DNA from: an uncultured SAR116 cluster alpha proteobacterium
GTDB taxonomy: Bacteria; Pseudomonadota; Alphaproteobacteria; Puniceispirillales; Marisalimonadaceae
DNA length: 34,528 nt
Direction of reading: 5' to 3'
Assembly (NCBI GenBank): GCA_902595145.1
Contig: CACJOU010000004.1
Location: 71,414 to 105,941 of the forward strand
Shown here one piece after another: positions 1-7,318 of the stretch (the first letter of the stretch is position 1; the number at the start of each line of letters is the position of its first letter). The notes beneath the pieces were generated by a model, which had not been told where the DNA came from, made no database searches, and saw only the letters and a list, made by a program, of their open reading frames with translations. The translations under genes were made by a program, and so were the position numbers.

Positions 1-413
1 TCACAATAAATTAGGGCTCCGGAGTTATGAAATAAAGTAATCATTTCTTCGCAATCTTCATCAACAACTAATGTGTGAATTTCACCTGGAGGTTCGAATA
101 AATATGAACCTTCTTTAGCAACCCAATCGTGCTCAAGGTACCTCCATGAACCTTTAATTACGAAACCATGAACTGGAGCAGGATGTCTGTGTCTTGATAA
201 AAATCCACCACCGATAACCTTTGTTAGATGAACCCAATAACCTTGACTAATATTATAACATAATGGTCTTGACCAACGACCAGGAGATAAGGGAACCCAA
301 AGTCTATCATCGTCTCTAGAAAAACTATCCTCAATAAAAATATCTGGGATAATATTTCCTGGTTTTGGTCCGCTATATGGCGGAGGAAAAATATTTTTAG
401 TAAAATCATTCAT
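1..413 (-). CDS. Cupin-fold dioxygenase, 2,4'-dihydroxyacetophenone dioxygenase family (3' end cut off)
   Basis: The open frame runs from the ATG at 413 off the left edge: 137 complete codons and no stop, so the C-terminus is missing. The protein has the single-cupin signature of the 2,4'-dihydroxyacetophenone dioxygenase / acetylacetone-cleaving group: WVPLSPGRW, QGYWVHL, then the first cupin motif SRHRHPAPVHGF (His75, His77), EHDWVAKEGSY, and the second motif EPPGEIHTL (His113). The three histidines would hold a non-haem Fe(II), used in this family for oxidative C-C bond cleavage of ketones. The true substrate cannot be read from the sequence; many marine relatives are simply annotated as cupins. 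It lies downstream of the DUF1127 gene on the same strand, but a terminator at 465-504 separates the two. The spacer 414-464 is A+T-rich and an AGGAG-like stretch precedes the start. Confidence 0.8.
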   Translation of the reverse strand, partial: MNDFTKNIFPPPYSGPKPGNIIPDIFIEDSFSRDDDRLWVPLSPGRWSRPLCYNISQGYWVHLTKVIGGGFLSRHRHPAPVHGFVIKGSWRYLEHDWVAKEGSYLFEPPGEIHTLVVDEDCEEMITLFHNSGALIYC

Positions 414-464
414 CTTAAATCTCCTAAGCAATAGATTTATAATAATATTTTTAATTTACCCATA

Positions 465-504
465 CAAACAAAAAAAGGACGAAGGATGGGAGTCCTTCGT
501 CCTT
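465..504 (-). terminator. Rho-independent terminator after the DUF1127 gene and its 3' RNA
   Basis: A perfect 12-bp inverted repeat (475-486 with 493-504) encloses a 6-nt loop. On the minus strand the stem is followed by a T-rich run (positions 474 down to about 466). Orientation and U-tract fit termination of minus-strand transcription coming from the DUF1127 gene. It would also give the RNA upstream of it a defined 3' end of the kind Hfq-bound sRNAs carry. Confidence 0.88.
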
Positions 505-608
505 GCTTATTCTGATGACATAATTACTACCTTGGGGAGGATATGAGTTCTATGTTATGTCACCATCTTTTATTAATATCCAGGGGAGGAGGATAGGATA
601 CTAATTCT
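468..608 (-). ncRNA. Candidate CcsR/cuckoo-type sRNA: two hairpins with anti-Shine-Dalgarno loops
   Basis: Between the DUF1127 stop codon and the terminator the minus strand folds into two hairpins. The first has a 10-bp stem (596-605 with 572-581, one G-U pair) and a 14-nt loop, 582-595, holding CCUCCUCCCC. The second has an 11-bp stem (555-565 with 513-523, one G-U pair) and a larger loop holding UAUCCUCCCC (about 530-544). The terminator hairpin follows. In Rhodobacter sphaeroides the CcsR sRNAs carry CCUCCUCCC-type loops and are processed from a transcript that starts with a DUF1127 gene (ccaF1). The same order and the same loop motifs are seen here; identity and function are inferred, and the pairing was done by hand. 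Confidence 0.68.
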
Positions 609-616
609 TAAATTCT

Positions 617-853
617 TTATGCAGCTTTCTTTTCTTCAGTTGTCTTTTTTACACCTAACTTACCAGCAGGAAAATCAACTACGTCTGTTACGTTAAAGAA
701 GTCTCCGTTTAACACTTGCTGTCTTGTATATCCAATATCAGCTAGTGTACGGTCATCTAAACTTATTAATGCTTGTCTTGTTCTAATTACAGCAATCTTT
801 TCAAAAGCAGCTGAAACATAATTATTTAATTTTGCTAAGAATGTATTTTCCAT
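617..853 (-). CDS. DUF1127 small basic protein (CcaF1/YjiS-like)
   Basis: A 78-residue protein. Its core, ALISLDDRTLADIGYTRQQV, is the arginine-containing DUF1127 signature (usual form LSDRELADIGLTR). The N-terminal 30 residues are a predicted helix with several basic residues, and the tail is Lys/Glu-rich. DUF1127 proteins in alphaproteobacteria are short RNA-binding or RNA-turnover factors induced by stress; CcaF1 of Rhodobacter affects maturation of the sRNAs made from its own 3' region. The two-hairpin RNA and terminator immediately downstream match that arrangement, which makes a role in RNA metabolism the best inference. A GAAAGAC stretch precedes the ATG. An AT-rich TATAAT-like box lies near 905-915 on the minus strand, and a small GAAGG/CCTTC hairpin (881-896) could form in the leader. 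Confidence 0.85.
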   Translation of the reverse strand: MENTFLAKLNNYVSAAFEKIAVIRTRQALISLDDRTLADIGYTRQQVLNGDFFNVTDVVDFPAGKLGVKKTTEEKKAA

Positions 854-956
854 TGTCTTTCACTTTTCTTTCATATTTAAGAAGGCTTATTCCTTCATTG
901 TTAATTATATAAGATAAAAAAATGAATAAGAGAATATAGGTAAATGGAATATAATT

Positions 957-973
957 ATTTCCAAAATGGAAAT
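957..973. promoter_or_regulatory. Perfect 7-bp dyad upstream of the DUF1127 gene
   Basis: ATTTCCA and TGGAAAT are separated by three A residues, in the 188-bp spacer between the DUF1127 start and the MFS stop. It lies about 50 bp upstream of the best TATAAT-like box for the DUF1127 gene, a plausible operator position. No regulator can be named, and a dyad of this length can occur by chance in A+T-rich DNA. Nothing else was recognised in the rest of 854-1041. Confidence 0.25.
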
Positions 974-1041
974 ATTTAATATAATTGCAACATAATTAGC
1001 CTCAAATAGGAAAGAATATGGCAGCTTTGTGGTTTTAGAGT

Positions 1042-2277
1042 TTAAGCAGGTTGCATTTTTTGTTCTTTAATTGGTAAGTGTACTAAAGTTGAAAAGACTG
1101 ATACTCCTATACCAATCCACCACACTAGAGTGTAATCACCTGTAGCATCATACAGCTTTCCACCCATCCAAACACCAAGAAAACTTCCTAATTGATGTGA
1201 TAAAAAAACAATTCCATATAAAGTACCCATATAACGTAATCCATAAATATGAGCTATCAATCCACTTGTTAAAGGTACTGTAGCTAACCATAAAGAACCC
1301 ATTAACAAAGAAAATAAAATTACTGATATTGGTGTTATTGGAAATATAATAAAAATTAAACCAATAAACGCTCTTAAAGCATAGACAATAGCTAACAAGA
1401 ATTTTTTGGGGTATCTCTGTCCTAACCAGCCTGCATATATTGTTCCAAAAATATTACTAAATGCAATTAATGCTATTGCAAAAGCGCCTAAACTTGAAGT
1501 TGTAGAAACTCCAAAACTATGTAAAAGGCTTGATGGATTTATACTACTACACATTTCAGTAACCATGGCAGGAAAATGAGCTGTTAAAAAGGCTAACTGG
1601 TATCCACAAGCAAAAAAACCAAAAAAAATCATGGAAAAATTAGGATCCTTAAAAGCATCACCTAATACCTTTTTTAAGCTTATTTCTATTTCTTTTTTTG
1701 AAGATATTGGTGGAGATTTTAAAAAAGGAACAACAAATATAATTAAAATTATAGACATTGAAAAAATTATAAAAACTTGTTGCCAACTATATAAATTTAA
1801 AAGAGCTTGAGCGATTGGTGCTCCTATCATTTGACCAACTGAACCAGCAGCAGTAACTACTCCTAAGGCCATTGATCTATTTTTCTCACTCGAGGCTCTA
1901 CCAACAACCGCCAATATCATTCCCATGCCTGTTCCAGCTATTCCAAAACCTATGATAAGCTCAAGGAATTGGTGTGTTAGTGGATTTTGTGCAATGGTAG
2001 ATAACAGTAAGCCAATTACATAGCAAAAGGCTCCAACTACAATCATTTTTCTATCACCAAACTTTTCGCCCAAAGCTCCAAAAATAGGCGCGCCAATACC
2101 CCAGCCAAGATTTTGAATTGCAATTGCCAATGAAAAATCTACCCTTAACCATTGAAATTCTTGTTCAATTGGTATCTGAAATACCCCAAAACTGCCTCTT
2201 ATTCCAAAAGTAATGATAATTATTATGGAGCCAGCTATTAATACTGGAGTAATTAAAGAACTATTATAATTTTTCAT
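1042..2277 (-). CDS. MFS transporter, monocarboxylate/oxalate-formate-antiporter-like
   Basis: A 411-residue integral membrane protein with about 12 predicted transmembrane helices. MFS motif A is clear in the TM2-TM3 loop (GALGEKFGDRK, about residues 62-72), and the TM4-TM5 region has the glycine-rich GFGIAGTGMGMI stretch. Length and N-terminal arrangement (short cytoplasmic tail, TM1 with FGIRGSFGVF) resemble the OFA/MCT-type carriers of small organic anions, but substrate specificity cannot be read from the sequence. The gene starts 21 nt after the SDR stop and is the last gene of the thiM-thiE-SDR-MFS run that begins at the TPP riboswitch. If transcribed with them, it would be a candidate carrier for thiamine, HMP or a thiazole precursor. 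That link is inference from position. No obvious terminator follows it. Confidence 0.88.
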   Translation of the reverse strand: MKNYNSSLITPVLIAGSIIIIITFGIRGSFGVFQIPIEQEFQWLRVDFSLAIAIQNLGWGIGAPIFGALGEKFGDRKMIVVGAFCYVIGLLLSTIAQNPLTHQFLELIIGFGIAGTGMGMILAVVGRASSEKNRSMALGVVTAAGSVGQMIGAPIAQALLNLYSWQQVFIIFSMSIILIIFVVPFLKSPPISSKKEIEISLKKVLGDAFKDPNFSMIFFGFFACGYQLAFLTAHFPAMVTEMCSSINPSSLLHSFGVSTTSSLGAFAIALIAFSNIFGTIYAGWLGQRYPKKFLLAIVYALRAFIGLIFIIFPITPISVILFSLLMGSLWLATVPLTSGLIAHIYGLRYMGTLYGIVFLSHQLGSFLGVWMGGKLYDATGDYTLVWWIGIGVSVFSTLVHLPIKEQKMQPA

Positions 2278-2298
2278 AAATTAACCTGTTAAACAATT

Positions 2299-3144
2299 CT
2301 ATACCAATGTCAAACCTTTGTTTTTGACAATGCTTATACTTTTTTCCCATAAAAGGTCAGCATCTCTTTGACTTTGGGCGAATATTGAAGGTTGATCTAT
2401 TTTGCTTTGATAAAAATATTTTCCAGTAATATTTTTAATACTTTTGTCAGTAGCTAAGAATACTATTGTCTCAGCACCTTCTTCAACTGATATTGCAAAG
2501 AAATTCATAAGAAATTTTATGGCTAAACTTGCAAGACCACTATTGTTTTTTCCAAATTGGGTTTTTACAAAACCAGGATGAAGACAATTAACAGTTATGT
2601 TATTTTTCTTGATTAATTCACTCAATTTTTTTGTAAATAAAATATTACATAATTTTGATTTTTTATAAGAAATCCACCCGTTATAATTTCTTATCATTTC
2701 TAAATTATTTAAATCTAACTTTACACCTCTGTGTGCGCCGCTAGCAACGTTTACTATTCTTCCTCCTTTTTTTATAACTTTATATTTTAATAGTAAATTA
2801 GTGAGAATGAAATATGATAAGTGATTAAGAGCAAATGTTTTCTCTATTTTATCGACACTTTCTTTTCTTGAAAAAAACAGTGCACCAGCGTTGTTAATAA
2901 GAATATCAATTTTGAATTTTTTTAATTTGTCTGCTAACGATTTGATTTCTGAAATAGATGAAAGATCACATTTTTTAAAACTAATATTTTTGTTTGAAGT
3001 TTCTTTTATTAGAGCCTTGACTGAGTTTTCACCTTTATGTTTGTTACTACCTATTAAAATTATTTTATTTTTAATCTCTGATCCTAAAACCTGAGCTGTT
3101 CTATAGCCAAGGCCGCTTGTACCACCAGTTAGAACTATATTCAT
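2299..3144 (-). CDS. Short-chain dehydrogenase/reductase, retinol-dehydrogenase/WWOX-like
   Basis: A 281-residue Rossmann-fold oxidoreductase. The cofactor motif TGGTSGLG (TGxxxGxG) sits at residues 6-13, NNAG at about 84-87, the catalytic serine in NVASGAHRG, and YKKSK (YxxxK) near residue 155, so the Asn-Ser-Tyr-Lys set is complete. Length and the CLHPGFVKTQ segment place it with the RDH/WWOX/protochlorophyllide-reductase-like SDRs, usually NADP-dependent with unpredictable substrates. Its ATG overlaps the thiE stop by 4 nt (ATGA), a sign of translational coupling and shared transcription under the TPP riboswitch. No SDR of this type has an established role in thiamine synthesis, so its presence here is notable; a general alcohol or aldehyde reductase carried along in the operon is equally possible. 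Confidence 0.88.
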   Translation of the reverse strand: MNIVLTGGTSGLGYRTAQVLGSEIKNKIILIGSNKHKGENSVKALIKETSNKNISFKKCDLSSISEIKSLADKLKKFKIDILINNAGALFFSRKESVDKIEKTFALNHLSYFILTNLLLKYKVIKKGGRIVNVASGAHRGVKLDLNNLEMIRNYNGWISYKKSKLCNILFTKKLSELIKKNNITVNCLHPGFVKTQFGKNNSGLASLAIKFLMNFFAISVEEGAETIVFLATDKSIKNITGKYFYQSKIDQPSIFAQSQRDADLLWEKSISIVKNKGLTLV

Positions 3145-3806
3145 TTTTTTGAGCCTTTTATTATATTTTCTTTGATTTTTTGAAAGTTCTCTATTGGATT
3201 ATTTTCATTTAATATCGCTGATATTACAGCTACACCAGAAACTCCTAACTTAAACAAATGACAAATACTATCTATTGAAATACCACCGATTGCAACAACT
3301 GGCAGATTTGTTTTATTAATGATTTCTTTTAATGTATTTGAACCCATTGGTTCTGATGCATCAATTTTTGAACCGGTAGGAAAAATTGGTCCTACGCCAA
3401 GATAATTTACACAATTAGGTATATTACCCAATTGATTTTCATTTGTTATAGATAATCCAATTTGAATATTTTGATCTATTAATTTTTTTGCTTCATTTGG
3501 ATCCATATCAGTTTGTCCAAGATGGAGTATATCTATTAAACCTTTGCATTTAGAAGCAACATTGACATTATCATTTATACAAATCTTCATTTTAGTATTA
3601 AATGTTGCTGATCTTATATCTTTTATGAGTTCTATGATCTCGATATCTTTCATTGACTTTGCTCTTAATTGAAAGACATCGAGACCATTTTCGGCTAGTT
3701 CACCAACTATTCTAATAAGTGTTTTTTCTGGTTTTTCACATTTTAATATATGATGAGGAAGTAAATTTTCAGGACCTGCTACAAAATAAGAATGAAGATC
3801 AGACAT
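3141..3806 (-). CDS. thiE: Thiamine-phosphate synthase
   Basis: A 221-residue TIM-barrel enzyme joining HMP-pyrophosphate and thiazole phosphate to thiamine monophosphate. Family motifs occur in order: FQLRAKSM (strand 2), CINDNVNVAS (the IND diphosphate/Mg region), LHLGQTDMDP, GLSITNENQ, YLGVGPIFPTGSK, and PVVAIGGIS near the C-terminus, which forms the phosphate-binding glycine loop. Length is normal for ThiE. It overlaps thiM by 8 nt upstream and the SDR gene by 4 nt downstream. With ThiM next door and no thiC, thiG or thiD in view, the locus looks like salvage of pyrimidine and thiazole precursors; an HMP-P kinase (ThiD) would have to be encoded elsewhere. Confidence 0.93.
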   Translation of the reverse strand: MSDLHSYFVAGPENLLPHHILKCEKPEKTLIRIVGELAENGLDVFQLRAKSMKDIEIIELIKDIRSATFNTKMKICINDNVNVASKCKGLIDILHLGQTDMDPNEAKKLIDQNIQIGLSITNENQLGNIPNCVNYLGVGPIFPTGSKIDASEPMGSNTLKEIINKTNLPVVAIGGISIDSICHLFKLGVSGVAVISAILNENNPIENFQKIKENIIKGSKK

Positions 3807-4617
3807 TTTTAATTTTTAAATTATTTATAATATCATTTGTAGAAATATTATATAAATTATCCAATAAATTCATTCTTAAACTTCCTGGCCCCCTAGAAAC
3901 TTTACTAGCCATTTCTCCAGCTAAACCATATATTCCAATAATTGAAGCTGTTGAAAGAAGTTTATCCTCTCCTACTGCAATAGCAGCTCCAATTAGACAT
4001 GACAAAGCACATCCCGTAGCAGTTATTTTTGTCATTACCTCATGTCCGCCCTCTATAGAGTAGGTTAGCTTTCCATCAGTTACATAATCTGTAGCCCCAG
4101 TAACTGCGACTATAATTTTATTTTTTTTAGCTATAGACATTGCAGCATCTAGTGCATCATTAGAGGTTGAAGTTGAGTCTACGCCTTTACCTCCCCCAGA
4201 CAGTCCAGCCACAGCCATAATTTCCGACCCATTTCCCCTAAGTATTGTTGGTTTAAACTTTATAAGTTCTTCAACATTTTTATTTCTAAAGCCACTAGCA
4301 CCAGCACCAACAGGATCTAAAACCCAAGGAACATTATTCTCACTTGCATTCTTTGCTGCCTCTAATGCGCATTCTTGCCAATATGGATCAAATGTTCCTA
4401 TATTAATAGTCAAAGCTCCTCTAATTGCTTTACAGATTTCAGTAAAATCTTTTGCTTCTTCTTTTGCGTGTGCCATTGCAGGAGACGCTCCAATTGAAAG
4501 TAAAGCGTTAGCAGCTATGTCCATAGAGACAAAATTTGAAAAATTCCATACCAATGGACCTTTATCTCTTATTTTTGTCAAAAGTTCTGAAGCATTCTTG
4601 GATAGTTCTTTAGACAT
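3799..4617 (-). CDS. thiM: Hydroxyethylthiazole kinase
   Basis: A 272-residue ribokinase-like enzyme phosphorylating 4-methyl-5-(2-hydroxyethyl)thiazole. Recognisable are PLVWNFSNFVSMDIAANALL (usual form PLVHNITNxVVxNxTANxLL), SIGASPAMAHA, LDPVGAGASGFR, ILRGNGSEI, VTGATDYVTDG, and the anion-hole/catalytic region TATGCALSCLIGA. Two departures from consensus are seen: Trp replaces the usual His in the first motif, and the usual GTGC is ATGC, but the conserved cysteine remains. It is the first gene after the TPP riboswitch, with GAGGAA about 7 nt before the ATG, and it overlaps thiE by 8 nt. Its product is the direct substrate of ThiE. Confidence 0.93.
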   Translation of the reverse strand: MSKELSKNASELLTKIRDKGPLVWNFSNFVSMDIAANALLSIGASPAMAHAKEEAKDFTEICKAIRGALTINIGTFDPYWQECALEAAKNASENNVPWVLDPVGAGASGFRNKNVEELIKFKPTILRGNGSEIMAVAGLSGGGKGVDSTSTSNDALDAAMSIAKKNKIIVAVTGATDYVTDGKLTYSIEGGHEVMTKITATGCALSCLIGAAIAVGEDKLLSTASIIGIYGLAGEMASKVSRGPGSLRMNLLDNLYNISTNDIINNLKIKNV

Positions 4618-4687
4618 ATTTATTTCCTCATTTTTATAAATTAATATTTCATATTTTTTCAGGTAATATGTTTAAAATTTTAAAAAA

Positions 4688-4766
4688 GCAACTCCCTCCG
4701 CTGGTCTTAACCAGATCAGGTTTTAAGGGTTTATCTCTCAGCAAAAAATTTTGCACCCCTGGCATA
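4688..4766 (-). promoter_or_regulatory. TPP riboswitch (THI element) for the thiM operon
   Basis: The minus strand carries the conserved thi-box blocks in order: GGGGTGC (4752-4759), GCTGAGAG (about 4735-4742), ACCCTT, AACCTGATCTGG (4709-4720) and ACCAGCGGAGGGAG (about 4691-4704). The CUGAGA motif binds the pyrimidine ring of thiamine pyrophosphate. The P3 arm is a short GCAAAA/TTTTGC hairpin. A run of T follows the aptamer (about 4681-4687), then 60 nt of A+T-rich leader to the thiM ATG at 4617. I could not settle whether the switch acts by termination or by masking the GAGGAA ribosome site. TPP would be expected to lower expression. The upstream spacer, about 4767-4878, must also hold the divergent promoters for this operon and for the cyclase-hydrolase gene. 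Confidence 0.95.
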
Positions 4767-4890
4767 TCTAGTTTAACATAATTATGTGAATTACTTAATT
4801 CTTTTTATTTTTATTTTTATATGAATTTGAATACATTTAGATAATTAATGGAAATAGCAGAATAATTTTAAATTCTTCATGAGGGTTATT

Positions 4891-6285
4891 GTGGAAAGAA
4901 AATTATTAGCAGTTGTTGCTGCAGATATGTTGGGATTTTCAAGGTTAATTGAAGATGATGAAATTAATTTACTCTCAAGACAAAAAAATCAATTAAACAC
5001 AATTATTAAACCACAAATAGATAATTATAATGGTGAAATAATCAAGACAACTGGGGATGGATTCTTAGCTATTTTTCCAAGTGCATTGGATGCAGTACAA
5101 AGTAGTGTATCTATTCAAAAAGGGATTTATGAAAATGAATTAGAGAAAACCAATGATAAGAAAATTAGATACAGAATTGGAATTCATGTCGGTGATGTGG
5201 TTGTGGATGATGGAGATATTTTTGGTAATACTGTGAATATTGCAAGTAGATTAGAGTCAATAGCAGATGCTGGAAATATTTGTATTACAAATGATGTTTA
5301 TCAAAGTATCAAAAGTTTGAAATCTTTAATTATAGAAAATATAGGAGAGCAATTCTTAAAAAATATTTCTCAAAAAGTTCAAGTATATAAAATAAATATT
5401 TTAGAAGATGATATAAAGCAAATTCAAGAAAATCATTTGTTAACTGAGGCAAATCAGGAAATAAGATTTTGTAGTTCATCTGATGGAACTATTATTGCTT
5501 ATGCAAGCATTGGGAATGGACCAGCAATTTTAAAAGCACCAAATTTTATGAGTAGTCTAGAACATGATTGGAGAAATCCTGTTTGGACCCACATTTATAG
5601 GCATTTAGCAAAAGACCATACGTTTTACAGGTTTGACCAAAGAGGTAATGGTGTTTCAGACCTTAACCCTGAAAATATAAATTTTGATTGTTTTGTAGAT
5701 GATATGCAAGCAGTAGTAGATGCAGCTAATATTGATAAATTCCCAATATTTGGAGTTTCCCAAGGATGTGCAGTTTCAATAGCTTATGCATATAATAATC
5801 CAGAAAAAGTTACTCATTTGATATTGTCTGGAGGTTTTGCAAGAGGAAGAGCAAAAAGGGGAACGGCTGATTTTGATCAAAAAATTGAATTAGAAAAAAA
5901 TATGATTTTAAATGGATGGGAAAATGAAAATCCTGCATTTAGACAGTTTTTTACATCTACTATGATACCAGATGGAACGAAAGAACAAATGGATGCATTT
6001 AATAATGTAATGAAAATTTCTACTTCTGCAGAAAATGCAGTTAGAATTCAATCCGCTAATGACCAAATAGACGTTTCAGAATTATTACCATTATTAGATA
6101 TTCCAACTTTAATTTTTCATAATATAAATGATGCAAGAGTTCCAATTTCAGAAAGTAAATTTATGGCTGCCAATATAAAAAATTCTAAATTTGTTCCATT
6201 AAATGGAAACAATCATGTAATCCTTGAAGGTGATGAGGGTTGGTCTATATTTAAAGAGGAGTTAAAAAATTTTCTTAAACAATAA
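4891..6285 (+). CDS. Class III adenylate cyclase fused to alpha/beta hydrolase
   Basis: A two-domain soluble protein of about 464 residues. The N-terminal 175 residues form a class III cyclase catalytic domain: metal aspartates in AADMLGF and TTGDGF, an adenine-selecting Lys in KTTGDG and Asp in GDIFGN, and the transition-state Asn and Arg in VNIASR. All are present, so ATP-to-cAMP activity is expected. From about residue 190 an alpha/beta hydrolase follows: FDQRGNGVS, the nucleophile elbow GVSQGC (Ser about 290), Asp in INDARVP and His in GNNHVIL. A GTG at 4891 is chosen over the ATG at 4879 because GAGGG lies six nt before it and relatives begin M-x-E-R-K-L. The domain order is the reverse of the mycobacterial hydrolase-cyclase Rv1900c. 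It is monocistronic and convergent with the LysR gene. Confidence 0.88.
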   Translation: MERKLLAVVAADMLGFSRLIEDDEINLLSRQKNQLNTIIKPQIDNYNGEIIKTTGDGFLAIFPSALDAVQSSVSIQKGIYENELEKTNDKKIRYRIGIHVGDVVVDDGDIFGNTVNIASRLESIADAGNICITNDVYQSIKSLKSLIIENIGEQFLKNISQKVQVYKINILEDDIKQIQENHLLTEANQEIRFCSSSDGTIIAYASIGNGPAILKAPNFMSSLEHDWRNPVWTHIYRHLAKDHTFYRFDQRGNGVSDLNPENINFDCFVDDMQAVVDAANIDKFPIFGVSQGCAVSIAYAYNNPEKVTHLILSGGFARGRAKRGTADFDQKIELEKNMILNGWENENPAFRQFFTSTMIPDGTKEQMDAFNNVMKISTSAENAVRIQSANDQIDVSELLPLLDIPTLIFHNINDARVPISESKFMAANIKNSKFVPLNGNNHVILEGDEGWSIFKEELKNFLKQ

Positions 6286-6294
6286 ATTAATTTT

Positions 6295-7191
6295 TTATTT
6301 AATTTTTGTAACAGAGTTTGCTGTTTTTTTTAATTCGATAATAAATTCTTCAGCTAGAGCTGACAATTCACGACCTTCTGGCCAAATATAAGCATAATCA
6401 AAATAAATTTGGGGATTTAATCTTTTGATAATTACCTTTTTGTTTTTTATAATATGACCAATAAAAGGATCAATTATTGCTATTCCAATATTATTTTCTA
6501 CCATCTGTGCAGATTGTAACATTGAGGTTGTTTGTATTTTGAAAATTGGTTCAATATTGTTTTCTTGCAGTTTTTTTCTGATAGAAGTTTGAAAAATACC
6601 GGTTGGTTCTAAACTTATTAAGTTTTCATCATGAAGATCTTTTACATGTATTTGTTTTTTTTTATTTAAAGGATGTGAAGCTGATATAGCAATTACAGCC
6701 GGAAATGAAATGAAGGATTTTTTTTTAAAAACTCTTTGTTCAAAAGGCAATGAAGCAAGTGCAACATCAAAGTGTTCACCTCTTTCCCAATGAAGAAGTT
6801 CTCTCCTGCTCTTTATTGTAATAGAAATATTGGCATGAGGATGTTTTTGGCAAAATTTATTTAATGCCATTGGTACTAAGCTATGAGCTAAAGAATTAAG
6901 TGTAATTATTCTTAAACGAGAATATTGGTGTTGCTTTACCTGTCTAGCAAGATTAGGAATTTGATCTATTCCTGATAATAAAGGTTCAATTTCTTGAAAA
7001 AAACTCTCACCGCGACTTGTTATTTGAATTCTTCCTTTAATTCTATTAAAAAGGGGGAAATCTAATTCTTGTTCTAAACTAGTTATTAATCTACTAACGC
7101 CGGATTGAGTTAACCCTATTTTATCAGCAGCTCCTGTAATTGAATTGGACTCTAATACAGCCCGAAATGCTATTAATTTTTTTAAATTCAT
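6295..7191 (-). CDS. LysR-family transcriptional regulator
   Basis: A 298-residue LTTR. Residues 1-60 form the winged helix-turn-helix (FRAVLESNSITGAADKIGLTQSGVSRLITSLEQELDFPLF), followed by the linker helix and a periplasmic-binding-like effector domain from about residue 90. I start at the ATG at 7191, nine nt after AGGA, rather than the in-frame TTG at 7200. It is divergent from the tctC-led catabolic cluster with a 127-bp shared spacer, the standard arrangement for an LTTR that controls the neighbouring operon in response to a pathway intermediate. Activation of the cluster is inferred, not shown. Confidence 0.9.
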   Translation of the reverse strand: MNLKKLIAFRAVLESNSITGAADKIGLTQSGVSRLITSLEQELDFPLFNRIKGRIQITSRGESFFQEIEPLLSGIDQIPNLARQVKQHQYSRLRIITLNSLAHSLVPMALNKFCQKHPHANISITIKSRRELLHWERGEHFDVALASLPFEQRVFKKKSFISFPAVIAISASHPLNKKKQIHVKDLHDENLISLEPTGIFQTSIRKKLQENNIEPIFKIQTTSMLQSAQMVENNIGIAIIDPFIGHIIKNKKVIIKRLNPQIYFDYAYIWPEGRELSALAEEFIIELKKTANSVTKIK

Positions 7192-7318
7192 ACAATGCAA
7201 TCCTATGAGTTTTTGTCATGCTTTCATACTAATTTAGCATTTGTATTCATATTATTATTTTTTATAGTTAATAAAAAGCTATTTTATTTAAAGAATAATT
7301 TCATTAAGGAGGAAATAG
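7192..7318. promoter_or_regulatory. Divergent control region between lysR and tctC, with a weak dyad
   Basis: This spacer must hold promoters for both the LysR gene and the catabolic cluster. A partial dyad, ATGCT (7218-7222) and AGCAT (7236-7240) separated by 13 nt, is the best candidate for an LTTR site, although the classical core is T-N11-A and here the spacing is T-N13-A. A TTTATAGTTAATA stretch near 7260-7272 could serve as a -10 region for tctC. A strong AAGGAGG lies at 7305-7311, seven nt before the tctC start. Confidence 0.3.

Noticed and set aside
224-409. Minus-strand 61-codon frame at the left edge
   Set aside because: It is a different frame over the cupin gene, which has clear family motifs and reads through to the edge.
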